Below, piece by piece: positions 10,555-24,179 of a stretch of 64,000 nucleotides of DNA. The translations under genes were made by a program, and so were the position numbers. The notes beneath the pieces were generated by a model. That model saw only the letters and a list, made by a program, of their open reading frames with translations. It searched no databases and was not told where the DNA came from. The stretch covers positions 22,534,191 through 22,598,190 of the forward strand of contig OX453275.1 in the NCBI GenBank assembly GCA_949710005.1, in the 5' to 3' direction. Numbering within the stretch: the stretch's first letter is position 1; every line of letters starts with the position of its first letter. The stretch comes from Ricordea florida. Its lineage: Eukaryota > Cnidaria > Anthozoa > Corallimorpharia > Ricordeidae.

Positions 10555-11645
10555 CGAATTAAAATCCCGTTTACACTGGCACAAAAAATGGCACAGCATA
10601 TGCACTCCTAAATCTCGGTATCGTACCTGCGCTTTATGGGCACGGCCCGGTATATTTTTAACGTGTAAACAGAACCGAAAGAAACTTCGGTAAGCCGATT
10701 TCCTCACTGGTCCCTACGCCATTATGCATGCTGTAGCCGTACGGTTTCGTTCCCAGAAATGTTTGCACGCGCACTTCCCAAGACAATTCAATTACAGCAT
10801 GCATAATGAAGTAGGGACCTGTGAGGAAATGTTACCGAAGCTTCATTAGGCACCCGTACCAGACATTTTTGGGGTGCCGAGCACATCTCCCGAGGTATTT
10901 TTTTTGTGTGTGTGTGTGTTTAAGGCTCCTTCTGCCCGGGTCTAATAGTGCAATGACCGGTGTGTACAGTGGCAGAGCGAGATGTGATACCTAGTAGAGC
11001 CCGGAGTGCAATGGACGGCACGTGAACCGTACCGAGAGATCTGCATGCGTAAACCGATTGCCTTGCCGTGCTCCATGTGGAGCGGTCAGTAGTATTTCGA
11101 AGAAAGGTCACTACGCATGCGATTTTCGTGAAAATGGATGGCGGGGTCTGATGTGCCTTTAGAATGTTCGCCAAAAAGAGAATCGAAGTCAAAGCGTTCT
11201 CCCAAGAAGAACCGTGGAATTTGTTGGAGAGCGGGAGCAACAAGAACTCTAATTGAACTCTGGACAGAGGAAACCATACAGTACTCTAAGAAAACACAAA
11301 ATCGTCCAAAGAGGGATGCTCATGCCAGACTGAAGGTACACATGGAGTAATCTCTTCATCAAAATTGAACTCTTGAGTGTTTGCATGTTTCTCAGACGGC
11401 GTGATGGATAAAATAAATGATACACAGTGAAAGAGCCATTTGTCTCCATTTTCGTGGGAGTGTAGTGTTTTCCACTTGTCAAGGAACTTGCAATACGACA
11501 GTCGTTCTAAGTACCTGGTGGAATTCACAATAAATTACTGTGTTAACAAGGAGTGCCGCGTCAAGACATGGTCGGTACTGTGCCGCACGATTTAGGAGTG
11601 CCGTGCCCAGTTTTCAACGTGTGTAACAGGGGTTTAAAATGGATT
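10555..11645. mobile_element. Putative ~1.1-kb DNA transposon derivative with degenerate terminal inverted repeats
   Basis: The left end (aaaatcccgtttacactggc, then gcactcctaaatc near 10604) and the reverse complement of the right end (aaacccctgttacacacg, then gcactcctaaatc near 11600) can be aligned with small gaps. Inside lies a second inverted repeat: 10680-10736 against 10793-10848, sharing ggtccctac, attatgcatgctgta and cttcggtaa. A (GT)n tract sits at about 10906-10920. A short SANT/Myb-like exon candidate lies at 11138-11338. No transposase is seen, so it would be non-autonomous. The boundaries are approximate. Confidence 0.5.
11138..11338 (+). CDS. Possible SANT/Myb-like DNA-binding exon inside a transposon derivative
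   Basis: An ATG at 11138 opens 67 codons up to AAG followed by a GT at 11339 (gtacac), a possible splice donor. After a Lys/Ser-rich N-terminus the sequence RAGATRTLIELWTEETIQ resembles the first helix of SANT/Myb-like domains found with PIF/Harbinger elements. The rest of the domain is not recognisable. It may be a decayed accessory gene of the element around it (10555-11645). It could also be a chance frame. Confidence 0.25.
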
Positions 11646-12860
11646 CAAACAAACGTTTTGGAACTTGTTCACCATGTTTTCCAAAGTTCAATTATATTGT
11701 ACCTAACTTTAATATCTAACGCTCCGTGGTCAAATTTATTGGGTACGGAAATGCGGTTTTGTCTTTTGGATGGAAGCAATTTCATTGCTAAATTTAATTT
11801 CCATGGTAGTTTCAGTGAGTATTAAGAAAGACTTAGCTATTTAGTACGGACATGTGAACAAGACATTAAAATCATTTTATCCGGCGAACATCGTGAATAG
11901 TATTTTTTAACTGAATTTAGCCGTTGTGTTGTTTGTTCAAAGAAAAATAGTTAAGAAAGAAACAAACTTAACGCCCATTTGTTGCTGTTTGGGAACATAA
12001 TTTTAACTGAAAAAAATTCTTCATAGTTTGCCATTTGTCGTTGTCTTTAGGCGGGCGGAAGCCATTGGTTAGAGTTCTATGGCTTTCTTAATTGACTGTG
12101 GTATTAACAACACACCGCATAGAAACAACAAGTCTACGAGCTTAACTCTCCTAATATTCTGCTGTTCTAATTTCTCCGAGTGGTCAGTCTTCATATACTG
12201 CGTTCGTGAAGGCTATGCCCGCTCTTTTAACAGTGAAAATAACATAAAACCACAGGGAAATACTGTTGAATCATGCATCTGCTGCAAATGTTGAAATTAT
12301 CATGATTATGGAGCATGTAGTTTAATGCCTTCCTTTGTTTTTGGTGTGGTAATGTATGATGACGAGTCCAAAACAAAGGAAAATAAAATTTAAACCAACG
12401 TTAAAAACCGAACCACAACACACGCACAAAAAAAAGTTTGAGTACCAAATAAAATAAGTACGCCTCACCATAGATAATTGAGTTAAGTAAAACTAACCAG
12501 ATAAAAGTCGCGTTCAGCCTTTCCCTCACTCACATTTGAGTCTTACTGAGTCATATCGGATGGACGCAAAGTGATAACATTTCGGACGTCTTTGGTTTCG
12601 AGAAAGTTAGGCCAACATCTAACTGAACTGAGCGGAACAAGAGCGTGCAAGCTTTACAGTGCAACACCTTCATTTTAATTGGTTACATATTTTTTACGAA
12701 GGTTATCACTTTGCTGGAACAATAACACTACAATTATATAAAACAAGGCCTTGTCACCATTCTTCCTTTCAATAGTTAGATTCCATAACCAAGCTCTGAA
12801 TCTCGCTGAAAGACCTAGCTTTTTCAAGTATGGATCAAAGCAAGCCAGCAGTGTGATCAT
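11646..12860. other. Intergenic, no gene recognised
   Basis: Only short frames without family resemblance are present. A T/A-rich composition and a small acacgcacaaaaaaaag tract near 12420 are the only local features. Confidence 0.4.
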
Positions 12861-13375
12861 TCTTTGTAAAGCTACTGAACAGTACTGTACTGTGGTACTG
12901 TTTGTTTTACTATACAGTGAGGTTCTAACTTTTTCATCTGTGGATCAAACCATGCAGTGTGACCATTCTTTTTAAAGCTACTACACAGTACTGTACTGTG
13001 GCACTGTTTGTTTTACTATACAGTGTGCTTCTATCTTTTTCATTTGTGGATCAAACCATGCAGTGTGACCATTCAGTCTCTGAAAAGCTACTGGACAGTA
13101 CTGCACTGTGATACCGTATGTTTTACTGTACAGTGTGGTTTTAAGTTTTTCATCTGTGGATCAAACCATGCAGTGTGACCATTCTCTGGAAAGCTACTGA
13201 ACAGTACTGTACTCAGTGGCACTGTTTGTTTTCCTATAGGGGGTTTTTATAAATTTTTTCATTTGTGGACCGAACCATGCAATGTAACCATTCTTTGAAA
13301 ACCTACTGGACAACACTGTACTGTGGTGCTGTTTCGTTTACTGTACAGTATAGTTTTAAAGTTTTCATCAGTCTT
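12861..13375 (+). repeat. ~107-bp satellite, locus B (about five units, plus orientation)
   Basis: The block agtactgtactgtggtactg and close variants start near 12881, 12987, 13097, 13203 and 13313, giving spacings of 106-110 bp. Each unit continues with gttttactatacagtg, tttttcatctgtggatcaaa and ccatgcagtgtgaccattct. It is the reverse complement of the units at loci A, D and E. Confidence 0.95.
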
Positions 13376-16300
13376 TTGATAAAGTAAGGAAGTTTGACCG
13401 GTTTCTTTGGAATGTCGGTGGTTCTAACTTATAACTTTTTCAGCACTAGTGTGATTAAATGCATACCCATAGTATACATACTCAACCGTACTGCAATATT
13501 TATTACGAGGCTGAACTTTTCAGGACTGTATTCTCCGAGGTTAAATTTCAATTTGGAAAGAAACGGTTTGCAGCGGTACAAGAATTTAGGGATGTTTGCG
13601 ACCGCGAATTCGCTCTCCTAGCCTTTTTAGATTGACGTGATATTAACGAAAATGCGTTTCAACAAGAAATCATTGGGATTACAACAAGAAGAATTGCCTT
13701 ATGTACTCTAGTTAGTTTAATACGACATGAATAACAATACGCGTTGCTAAAAGTATCGTGAAAACGGATTATATAAAACAAGAGTGCATAGTCTGTTTTA
13801 GTCGTATTCGTGATTCATTCCAATACCATGGTGAAAAAATATCAAGCCGTAGGCAAAACGTATTTAATATGAGCGAATAAACATATTTCATCTGACCAAA
13901 GTCCAATTGATACCAGCGATACAGACGGCTCAATGAAACTGAAGCTATGTCCTCAATTACACCAACCTGAATTGATTTATTCCGTGTATAATAAGTTAAG
14001 AAAACTGACATGAAATTATCACTGGAAAATCCATCTGAAACAGAAGATAGTTGTTGTTTCTGTGACCTGCGTTGCTCAACCCCCGCCAAGAGAATGCAGA
14101 TATTGTTACCGTTTCATAAAGCGACTCTCTGACAAGCAAGCATGGGGTCTTTGAACCTGTTAATTACAAATACTTATTTCTATCTACTTCTGTGGCAGCG
14201 ATACTGACAACACAGAAAGAAAGTGCCAAATTGTAGAGACTCCTAATAGCCGCGGGGAAAAATGAAACTGGAAATGCTTGAAGGTCGTTAGATTCTCAAC
14301 ACTGAAAGGGAGTTTTTTTTCTATTCAGAAAAGGACAACAGTAGCAGTATATTAAAGAAGCATGTGACGCCTTGGAGGCAATGACTAGGCCTTTATCGAG
14401 AAACAAGTTGCGTCTAAATGGCTCCTCTCATTAGAAAAACATAAGTCGTGGTTCGATTTTTTATCTAGTTTTCTCTTTGTGTACGATAATTTTTGAGTGT
14501 TAAACCAAAAAAAGAAAAAAAAAACTTAAACCAGCGGTACGTAGAATTAACGCAAAACAGATACTACTGGCTGAATCATGCCCATATTTGGCACATACCA
14601 CTTTTAGTAACGGAAATACCAAAGTCTTGATTTTTTTTTTTGCTTGTTTGTTTCGGCTTTCCTGTGTCAAGGCTTTTCCGCATCTGTGCTAAACCTGAAA
14701 CTGGAAAGGAAAGCTCACTACAGTGTATTGCAAAGAGCTGCGAAATAAAGGAAACTAAGGGGCGAACGGAACGATCAACAAGAAGCAAAAAAATGCAAAT
14801 GATTGGTCAGAAACTAACCTCAGGAAAAAGACCTCTTTTTAAAAAAAAAACATCAAAAATAGTAATAAATCGTTGAGATGCAAGATTCTCAGATTGTATT
14901 CCCTGCTTTTGATGAGAAGATCGTAATGATTTCGTGGAAAACTAAATTCCTTGTATTGTTTCAAAAGGCAGAAGAAAAACTAAACAAAGCGGGAAGAGCT
15001 GACAAGTGGAAAGCGGTACATGAAGATAAAACTGAATCTTCAGTTAATCATTTGTCTGAAGAGTAAACTTTTGTGTTACTGTACGTTTTTCCTCAGCACG
15101 ATCTGCTATCTAAACGCTACAGAAGACGTTCGCCCTTGGTTCATGTAAAGTTGAAGAAAGCAGATTGGTTTTTTCATGTCATTAGTTATTAGCAAGCGTC
15201 TAGCCTCTAAGATAGCAACGCCTTTGGCTTGCAAAAAATAGGACTTAAGTAGGGGATAAGAACTGAAACCTTTCATCTAAATGCATTTACCTTGCATTGA
15301 CTGCAGTAAAGGTCTTTAACTAGCTCACACATGAGCAAATGATACAAATTACTGTGCTCATAAGCACGGAGCTCCATTGTGAACAATCATTAAATTTTCT
15401 AATCTCTGTTGAAAGAAAGCATTACCAATATCATTAATTTCGATGCTTTAATACTGAGCAAATCGTATTGTTTTCTGAATCAAATTTTGCTTTTTATAAC
15501 AAATGCTTTTGATATTTTAAAAGGTATACGCTCTCTGCGGAAAAACGTGCTTCATGCTTTTTGAATTAAGCGTCTAAAATACCGAAAATGCCAAGAACAG
15601 GACCCCTTACCTAACACTGCCTCCAGCCTTGAGGTAACATTGTGGTAATTAGCGGGATTAATCTCATTCTTTACTTATTAAACCGATGACAGCTCTCCTC
15701 AGTCAAGAAGGTGTCCTCCTGCCAGCAGACTTGACTCAAACAATCGCTTTAGAGCACTTAAAATAATCGATTGTAAATGGACACATCTCACTTTCAGCTT
15801 GAAACTGCCTGTTCGTAACAGGGTTTGCATCTCGCTGTAGCGAAGTGTGTAGATCAGTACAAGTTTTTATTAGACGGTGGAGAATAGTCATCAAGAAGCA
15901 AAGCGAAAATTCGAGCGAGTCACAGATTGATGTGTTCCTTTCAACTGGAGCCGACACGCCCAGACCCTGTTATTAACACTTAAATCGTATTGACTGAAAG
16001 GTAACACCTGCACGTGCAATAACTAACGGTATTTGACTAATCTCCAAGGAATTAAAGAACTGGTATTGTTCATATCGTTTTTGGATTTCTCCGTGTTGTG
16101 TGAACTGAATCAAAAATAAAATAAACTAAAACCAAAAGGTTATTTGAAAATTGGGCACAAAATGAGTTTATTCATCGGTCGTCGGGCCTCAAAGGAATTA
16201 AAACCGGGAATTAAAGTGACGTGACCTCTACAGAGACTCAATCAAAACGCATGGTGCTAAATGTGTCGAGGTTTAAGTGGGGAATCATCGGTACAGATGA

Positions 16301-19300
16301 AAGAGTGTCTAAGCTAAGACGCACCTGGTATAAAATGAATCTTTGAAATGTAAAGTTTTCTTCGCGCAAAATAATCCGGGAGCTATGACCGGATAACCTT
16401 ACTGTTGACAGCTGGTTGTCAACTTTCGATCCCCTCTTATCAGGTCAGACGGGATTTTTTAACGTTTCAACAGACCATTTTTCTTTTTCATAGCATAGGA
16501 GGTTTTCACTAAATGGCCCTTTTCAGCGTTACCCTTACCCTTGTCATGTCACCATTTAGCTCTCTCTCGAGAAACACACGAAAAGGAAGATACTGTGTGT
16601 GAATGACTGATGAGGGATGAATGAATAAGTTTTTTAGGCGAGGATCAAAGCGACCCCGTCCTATCCGTCGGCACCCCGTCACTCAAAAGACGCTTTGTTA
16701 GGATTCGATCCATGGGTCCTTTAATTACCTCCAAATATGCACAAAAATCGCATTGCTATTTCGTAATGGAAATTTAAGCAACACGAAAGGTAAAAAAAAT
16801 CAACTTTCCCACAGTCCGATTTTATGTAAAAGAGTAAAAGGAATTAAATTTGAACTTTATCTTAGCTTGACTATTTTATTCATAAAGTATTAACCCCTGT
16901 TTACCTATTTAGAAGCGAATTAATTAAAGGATGTACAAAAAAAAGAATGGGTTGGACGAAACAGTCTACCATTTCAGGTTTCAACGACACGTCGATGATT
17001 TTTTATTATAACGTTGCTTCAGTTCAGAGAAATGAACGTTCTCAGGTGTGATTATAACGCTAAACAAAGGAGTCACGGTGTTATCAGGAAAAAACTGTAT
17101 GCGTTTCTGAGGAATGTTGCGAAGCAAGAGGTTTAAGATTTTACTTCAAGAGGTACCTTATGTCATGTGTATTTTGTTTTCCTGCCCATAACAAAGCTCC
17201 ACTTGTTTATACCTGTGATGTAATCGAAATATTCACATACCGAATTCACCAAAGCTGTCTTGTGTTGTTTGTTATTTCAAACCGAATTACAAGACATCTT
17301 TTTCACTTTTCCTATATCAATGAACTTTTCGATTTCAAAATTCAAGTAATACCGTCGTATTGCACTCTTTTAACTTGTTCGTCTTTGGATGTAACCCAGC
17401 GATACTTCATGACCACTCACTGAACGATACTTATATGCAATAGCATTTATTACATACTTTACATTGAACACAATTTCAAAGTTATAAGATTATGTTCGGC
17501 TGGTTTCGTATTGTGATTTGAGATACCCAATTGTGCTCAATCATAAGCCTATGCGTCGAAATATGAAGTCGTTTGTTTATTTCTAAAGACAGTGGTGCTG
17601 CGTCTGCGGGAACTTGATCGAAATACGCAAAATTGAGGCATGAAACGCCTTGATAATTATCACTTGTACCACCGTAAGATAAAAGTGGAGCTGAGGTGCA
17701 TTTGTTGGACAAAATGTCCTCGGATTATGTGCTTGTTTTTTTTTATGGTTTTGATTTTTGGGTTAATTTTATATACAGCCATTTAGTCCTGGAGAAATGT
17801 GTTTAAAGCTGGGGAACCATAACCGCAAAGCAAAACCTGACAAGTTGAACTGAGACAATTTGCATCCGTTATGGTCAAGAAAAATCAATTTGAGCAGCCT
17901 TGTGGATAATTTACCACACTCAGAAAGGAAGGAAAAAGGCATTTGTCACTCACTGGAGAACACAAAAACAGTCACTCCCCTGGGGTCACAGGCAAACGAC
18001 AAAGCTATGTTACGAATAGTGATTCTTTTAACAGACATAGGTTTGTTTTGATGTGCTAAAACTCTTTTACCTCCAGAGCATCCCCTTTTCCAAGATCTGA
18101 GTTGATTCTCAATTTGTTTAAAGCCCGAACTAATGATTCAGTCAGATTATGTGCTTACTAACTGGGATTTGCGTATTCAGTTTGACTACAAGGGAGTATA
18201 GCAATGATACTTTCCGCCGGGAATTTCGACAAGCTGCCGACATACAGACGATGAAATGTTCAATCACTAGATTCTAGTAATACTTTTCTCTTTCTCTGCG
18301 TTCTGACCCCGCGAAGGAAATTTTAACTTCCTTCTCCAATTGTCCGCTCTTGGGTTTTGATGTTATCGCGTTCCCAGTAGAAGCCGCGTGATTTACACTT
18401 AGACTCTGAAATGTTTCTATTGGGAATGAATTTTGTCTTACAGTGCGGAGTAAGCCAAATTGCCTCCTTTCGGCTCTCACTGAAGCCTGCGTCGTTTGCA
18501 AAGGAGCACTGAAAAGATTTCTTTCTGCCAGTGACGGATTAGTAACAAGGTAAAGTGCACTGAAATGCCATGTAAAGCGATTACAATGCGACCCAATTTT
18601 AGCAGCCAAGTACAAAGGGGCTGGCAAGTTGTTTCTTGTACTTAAATCAATACGAGTTGTTAAGATCTTTCTGTTTCGTCCTACGATTGTACGCAATTAC
18701 TTCGTTCCGAAAATTCTGTGTTGTTCGATGTTTTCCCTAATAATATGGAGCAAAATCAATACCTTTCCAGTTCTACCAAGCTGACTGAGAAGTTCCAAAT
18801 TTCGGCGAAGGCAAGTTTACAATTCACAGTCTCTTCATAGCGAAATGTAAATATGAGACAACATACAGCTTCGTTCTACACTACCAAAAGTTATACAAAA
18901 TTGTCTATACAGTAACTTCAAAAAGTGTACACGGTGTATGTGCATCATTTCATGGCACGAGTTGAATGCCGTAAAATCTTAAACTACCGCTTTCCCAAGC
19001 GAGTATGTTGGCTTTCTCGTTTTATTCATAATCCTTTCATCTCATTCTATATTTAGTCTAACCCACGACCCCTTTTCCTGTGCATGACTTTGATAAATGA
19101 TTTTCTTGCTCAAAAGATTTGATTTGGAGAATCTAGCCCTAAAAGACAGTTTTGAAAATCTGTGATGTTGCTATTCAACTGAGTTATAAGGAAGAGCAGT
19201 AAAAGAATGATTTATCCAACTTTTCTTGGTGCACGTAATCCGTGATTCGCCAAAGAACCCCTTATAAACGACACTTATCAATGTTTGACACGTTTTCATT

Positions 19301-20212
19301 TCCTCCTGCTTTAACTGCGTTTTACATTCGAGATGACGATAAATCCCATTTTACACTATTTACTGTGTTAGATAGGATTAATGGTTTGAGTTTGCGTTGT
19401 TAAATTTTAAGGCAAATTCCTCGATTGAACCCTTGCAAGAGGTGGGCGGAGTTTTCAGTTATGTTAGTTGTGGGTGTTGATATGTTCAATTGGATCTCTC
19501 TATTTTCATTACCCAAGTTTACTCCCCTGGAATGAATAAATCTTTTAGCCATTTTTGCACATAACGATTTTCCATTTTGAATTTCGCAAGTTAAAAGCAA
19601 ATATTTGGATCCCGAGAATCATTCAATCAGTGAAAATCGTCAAACCCTTTCGTAACTGTGGTCCAAGATAAAGAAAGATAAAAATGTCGGATCGCCGTGA
19701 TAACTCGTAATTTTACCACTCAAGAAAACATTTCACCACAAGGAAGTGCAGACAATGTAAAACAACAAATATCTATGAAAGTAATTTACTTAACCGCTCA
19801 TACTAGGTATGAAAATGAAGTTTACATGTCGTGGCATTTTTAACCACTAAACTGATATCAGTCTTTTACTTTACCTTTAGTTCGTTTTACAGGCATTTCT
19901 TCGTTTTTTTCTGTACCGAAGAGTACATAAGTCTGCTCAGTTTACGATAACCGAGTCAGCACACTTTGTAGCGTAGACACTAGTATAAATGCAAGCACAT
20001 GATCACAAGGTTCGATGGTTTTCCTTTTACCTATGTCACGCGGGTAATTTGTCATAAGGACAGCTCCGCTAATGGAGCAAGTGGGTCCATTGTTTTTGTG
20101 CTTTGGGTTATGTTTGTACCTGTATCTCTGATTTCTTCCAAAAACCTGTTACATATGCTTATGCTTGCGTTCAGTCTTTCCTGTAGACAAACTCGTACAG
20201 CGCTCCTCTTCA
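13376..20212. other. Gene desert between homeobox genes 1 and 2 (left part)
   Basis: Nearly 7 kb has no supported gene. The longest frame (minus strand, 18274-18696, 140 codons) has no recognisable domain and no splice context that I could support. There is no clear transposon protein. A spacer this long and repeat-poor between developmental genes could hold enhancers, but no specific element was identified. Confidence 0.4.
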
Positions 20213-20810
20213 TTGGAAGCTACTGAACAGTACTATACTGTATTCCTGTTCTCTGTCCATTATACTGCTTGGCTTCTGGGCTTTCAATTTTTCACCAAAC
20301 AGTTCTCTGCTGTTGTGCTGTTGTTTTTTTTTTTTGTTGTTGTTTTTTTTTAATATACGGTGTAGTTCCAACTTTTTCATGTTTACATCAAACCAGACAG
20401 AAGCACCGTTCTTTAGTATGCTGTTTATCAATGCTGTACTGTGTCACTGTTCGTTTTACTATTCAGTGTGGTTTTAATTTTTCATCTCTGCATCAAACCT
20501 CTACTGAACCGTGCTATACGGTTCTCCTGTTAGTGTGGTTTTTCATCTGTGAATTAAAAGATACATTGTGACCATTTTTTTCTAAAGCTACCGAAGGCTG
20601 TACTGTGTGGTACCCACGGTTTGTTTTCCTATATTGTGTGGGTCCAACTGTTTCATCTGTGGATCAAATAATGCAGTGTGACCGTTGTATGGAACACTAA
20701 TGAACAGAACTGTACTGGGCTAATGTTTCTTTCCCTTACAGCTTCGTTCTAACGTGTTCATCTGTGGACGAAACCATGCAATGCGATTTTTCTTTGGACT
20801 AGGGGCTAAT
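20213..20810 (+). repeat. ~107-bp satellite, locus C (degenerate, plus orientation)
   Basis: Diverged units contain agctactgaacagtactatactg-like starts (20218) and later copies near 20420, 20500, 20590 and 20700. Each is followed by forms of tttttcatctgtggatcaaa and atgcagtgtgaccgtt. It is more decayed than loci A and B, with a poly-T insertion at 20326-20351. Confidence 0.85.
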
Positions 20811-20978
20811 GAACGATACTTTGATGCGGTACAGGTTTCGCACACCAGTTTTCCATGCGCTCGCTATCGTTATATTTCCAGCCACACTTAAGAATCTGTA
20901 TTTGAACTCCTTGAAGACCTAGACAACAGCTTGTTTAGTCATCATAATGTAACCCTCTTTAATCACATGTAAACAATG

Positions 20979-21075
20979 GGTTTATAGGAGCCCATAGTCT
21001 CTTAGCTATAGGCTATTAGCTTAAAGGTTTATAGGAGCCCATAGTCTCTTAGCTATAGGCTATTAGCTTAAAGGT
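20979..21075 (+). repeat. Perfect 47-bp tandem duplication (two copies)
   Basis: A 47-bp unit beginning ggtttataggagcccatagt and ending ggctattagcttaaa occurs twice, head to tail, with the second copy starting at about 21026. No mismatch was seen, which implies a recent event. Each unit also has internal similarity (agctataggctattagct). Confidence 0.9.
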
Positions 21076-23984
21076 GAGTTGCATTTTTTACGCTCGAGAT
21101 TTCAAGAGTAAAACCATCTCATGAATTCGCCGTTTAGATTTACCACAGTTGTAAGTTATATACTTCTATCGCAAATCACTGTTCGTATTAAGCGTGATGT
21201 ATGTTGTCTTCATGCTTAGAAACTGAGACTCTGTTTTCAGTTTCGCGTCTGAGACCATTGGTTTTTCATAGCCTCCTGGTAAATTCCTTCTCAATCGAAT
21301 ACTTGATAACTCAAAACAGGACACTGTAAAAGCTATAGGTAAAAGTGCTGTACCATGAAACTTATATTCAAAATGTACTACTAAGACGGGTAGCCCTTCG
21401 TGCCCGTGCATATCGCGAAATCTCAACCTCCGTGCGATTTAGGAAACAGTCAACCGACTTCTTACTATCGCGTCATATATTAAACATTAATTAAGAGTCC
21501 TCTACATCCTAATAGAGTTCGCTTTCCGCAGAATCCTCTACCGGCCTAGTGCTGGAAAGCAGCTTCATAAAATTGTCTTCATCTAGTAAGGTCAATGTTT
21601 TAGAAGTAATTAAAGACATCGAATTCGGTAACTTGCAATGTTAAATTTTGTCTGTGTGCACAGTTCTAGGCTTATTGTATTGATCTAAAAGTGTACTGTG
21701 AATTATAGTATATTAGCTCTGTACATGGGTTTCTTTGTTGGAAGTTTACATTCAGCGTTTACTTTCACGCGATCACACGACCGTGTCAAGCTTTATAAGA
21801 CATAATATTATCGTGTCTCAATTGAAAGGTGACATTTACTTAGCAGTTACATACTTGTAGACGAGCATCGCCATTTTGCCCCTGTATCAAGCGATAAAAA
21901 ATTAAGTCGGTAACACGAACATTTGGCAGCACTACTCGCTTTCTTCGCAGCGAAACGACCTAAAGTTCCTTTAGTCTGTTGAATTCCTAACGTGTCTAGA
22001 AATTCCGAAGAACTAAGACTGTAGAGAAACCAATAGAGCACATCACATTCAATGTTTCTTAAATCTCCAAGGTAGAACTGTACTGCCCTTCGTTTGCTGT
22101 TTGTACTGTTCGCATGAATGTACCATCATCAATGTACCATCACATTGTACGCAGTGTATCGACAATGTTAACGTTCCTCTGGAATAAATACCCATCGTTC
22201 AGTTTCTATTGACGCAAATGCAAACAAGTTGTTTGCAAAACGCAAAATCGTGTACCGAGAATTTGCACACTGACCACGAATCCACTAGGCTTGATGCGAA
22301 AAACAGATGTTTTTCTTGTGTCTTTTACAGAAAACGGTTCCGTCAACTATTTTAAACAATTTTGATTCAGTTCTTATGAAGCTAAGGCTCGCGTGACTCT
22401 ACGAAATATCGGGCCATGCCTTATTGCGTACCATTGTTTGTTGGTCGCGATTCAATTTTTGAGAACATTTATTAACAAAAATGTTGATCATTCAAGTTCT
22501 ACATCATTGTAGTGTCTTCCTTAAACACTTCTGTTAAACTACGTATGCTGCAAAGTGAGCGCAGTAACGTAACAGTTCAGATAACAAGGACAAGATGGTG
22601 TGGCTTGCTTCTTTGGGTGTGGCACCTTGTTAGAAAGACATTTCATTTCGTTCCTCCCGTTGGGTAGATTGAACCCCCCTTCTGATGGACGAACGAGTGA
22701 AGTGCAAAGCAGAAAGAAGTAGAGCACATCAAGCATCCGTAGCATGCTTTGTACAAAAAAGAGTCGCAAGCCGAAAACTGCTACATTCTCTAGTGAGTTT
22801 GGTAATAGCTAAAACATTATAATCCTCCGTGACGGATTGGATTAAGAAATCCTTTAACAATGCGTTCTCAGAGTGAAGTTCGTGAATTAAGAGTTTATGT
22901 TGCAATTGAGAGTTCGTTGCGATTTGTGAGTAAGATTCATTCGAATTATAGTGAGTTTATCAAAGGCAAAACATGTTGCTAGAAAGTACATGATTTATTA
23001 AGAAACGAAACCACAGGAAAAGTTTTATCAAAGGTCGAGAGTCTCAGGTCTGACGATACGTCCTAATTGAATTTCCGGACAGCAGAAAAATCCTGTCAAG
23101 ATGATCGGACGTTATTCCTGCTGACAATAATGAACCATTCCAGAAAGACGAATCAGCGCGATGGAGTTTCGATTGCATTCCGCTGCGACATCGTCGTGTT
23201 GTCGGCCCAAAAATAGATAACGGACTTTCATTTATCCCCTTACCGCCTCTTAACTATGCAAAACATCTCTCGACAAGCAAACGGTTAGAGCTTATTTTCC
23301 AACAGTGTTCACGTTCTCAAGTTAGAGAACCGTAAATCCAGTCACGTTTTGCATTCTAGGACTGACAATGGTTGTGTGGTCCGAGTGCAAAATCTCTCAC
23401 TACAGATCGTTCGAGCGATATGAAAACTATTTTACTAATTTAATTGTGAAAGGTGCTGGTTGAATCCAGATGCGGAGGTGTATTCTTCTCATTCAGCACT
23501 GCAGGACAAAAGACCATGCCGCGAGCATGTGAAGGTCCACTGGTCAATATGGCTAGTGATCGGCTTCCAGAGCGTTTATCTTTTCAACGCAGATGAATGA
23601 GGGATAAGTAAGTGATTTATAGCGTGTACTGACTGCGAAAATAATTTCACAAGAGCAGTAAATCTTGATCTGTACACTGTCAAACTTGATAGCCACAGTC
23701 GTATCAAAAAGGCATTACATACAAGTGGTTCTAAAACTCTCATAAATTTGAACGCAATACCATTGCTAGTGTCAGCCGGGACTAATCTCTGTTGGCCAAA
23801 CAGCGTAATTGTAACCCAACACCACCAAACTGTTTACCCAAGAGATAAGTCCCCTTACTATAAACAACCCGAGTTGCAAACAGTCACCAATTAGCGAGCG
23901 ATGTAGACAATCCAAACCACCCCGGCTCCGGTTGGTGACTTGCCGAGTGATGTCTCTGGCGTCGGGTCGGACGATTTTATCTAT
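21076..23984. other. Upstream region of homeobox gene 2, no gene recognised
   Basis: No supported coding sequence is present. A short direct repeat of aatgtaccatca lies near 22117-22140. Frames on the minus strand near 23772-24059 fall in the likely promoter-proximal region of gene 2 and show no domain. Confidence 0.4.
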
Positions 23985-24113
23985 AGTAATTACTTTAGAC
24001 GTAATTAGATAATTGGACAGGTGACTTGACGGCTTGTTAGGAGAATAAATGGCGTGCAATCTTGTCTATTCTTGCCATGACTGCCAGTTGTCTTGGGTTT
24101 CTGTTAACAACTC
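23985..24113 (+). promoter_or_regulatory. Candidate cis-regulatory module upstream of homeobox gene 2
   Basis: Two homeodomain-type cores (TAATTA at 23988 and 24002) lie 14 bp apart. They are followed by taattggacaggtgac (24010-24025, including the E-box CAGGTG) and then tgttaacaactc (24102-24113). Close matches in the same order occur upstream of gene 3 at 44514-44542 (aattgacaggt, then tgttaacaactc). This is 150-270 bp before the gene 2 start codon. The function is inferred; no binding data exist here. Confidence 0.35.
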
Positions 24114-24179
24114 GATGCGCGATTCTAACGAGGCGCCTAAAGCAGTGGACGTAATCTACTCTCTGGCGGAAGCCTGCGC

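Noticed and set aside
16600..16740. Possible tRNA-like box B (ggatcgaatcc, minus strand)
   Set aside because: No box A at suitable distance and no cloverleaf could be found.
18274..18696. 140-codon minus-strand frame
   Set aside because: It is the longest frame in the first desert, but has no domain, no supported splice context and ordinary-looking composition. It can be chance in DNA of this length.
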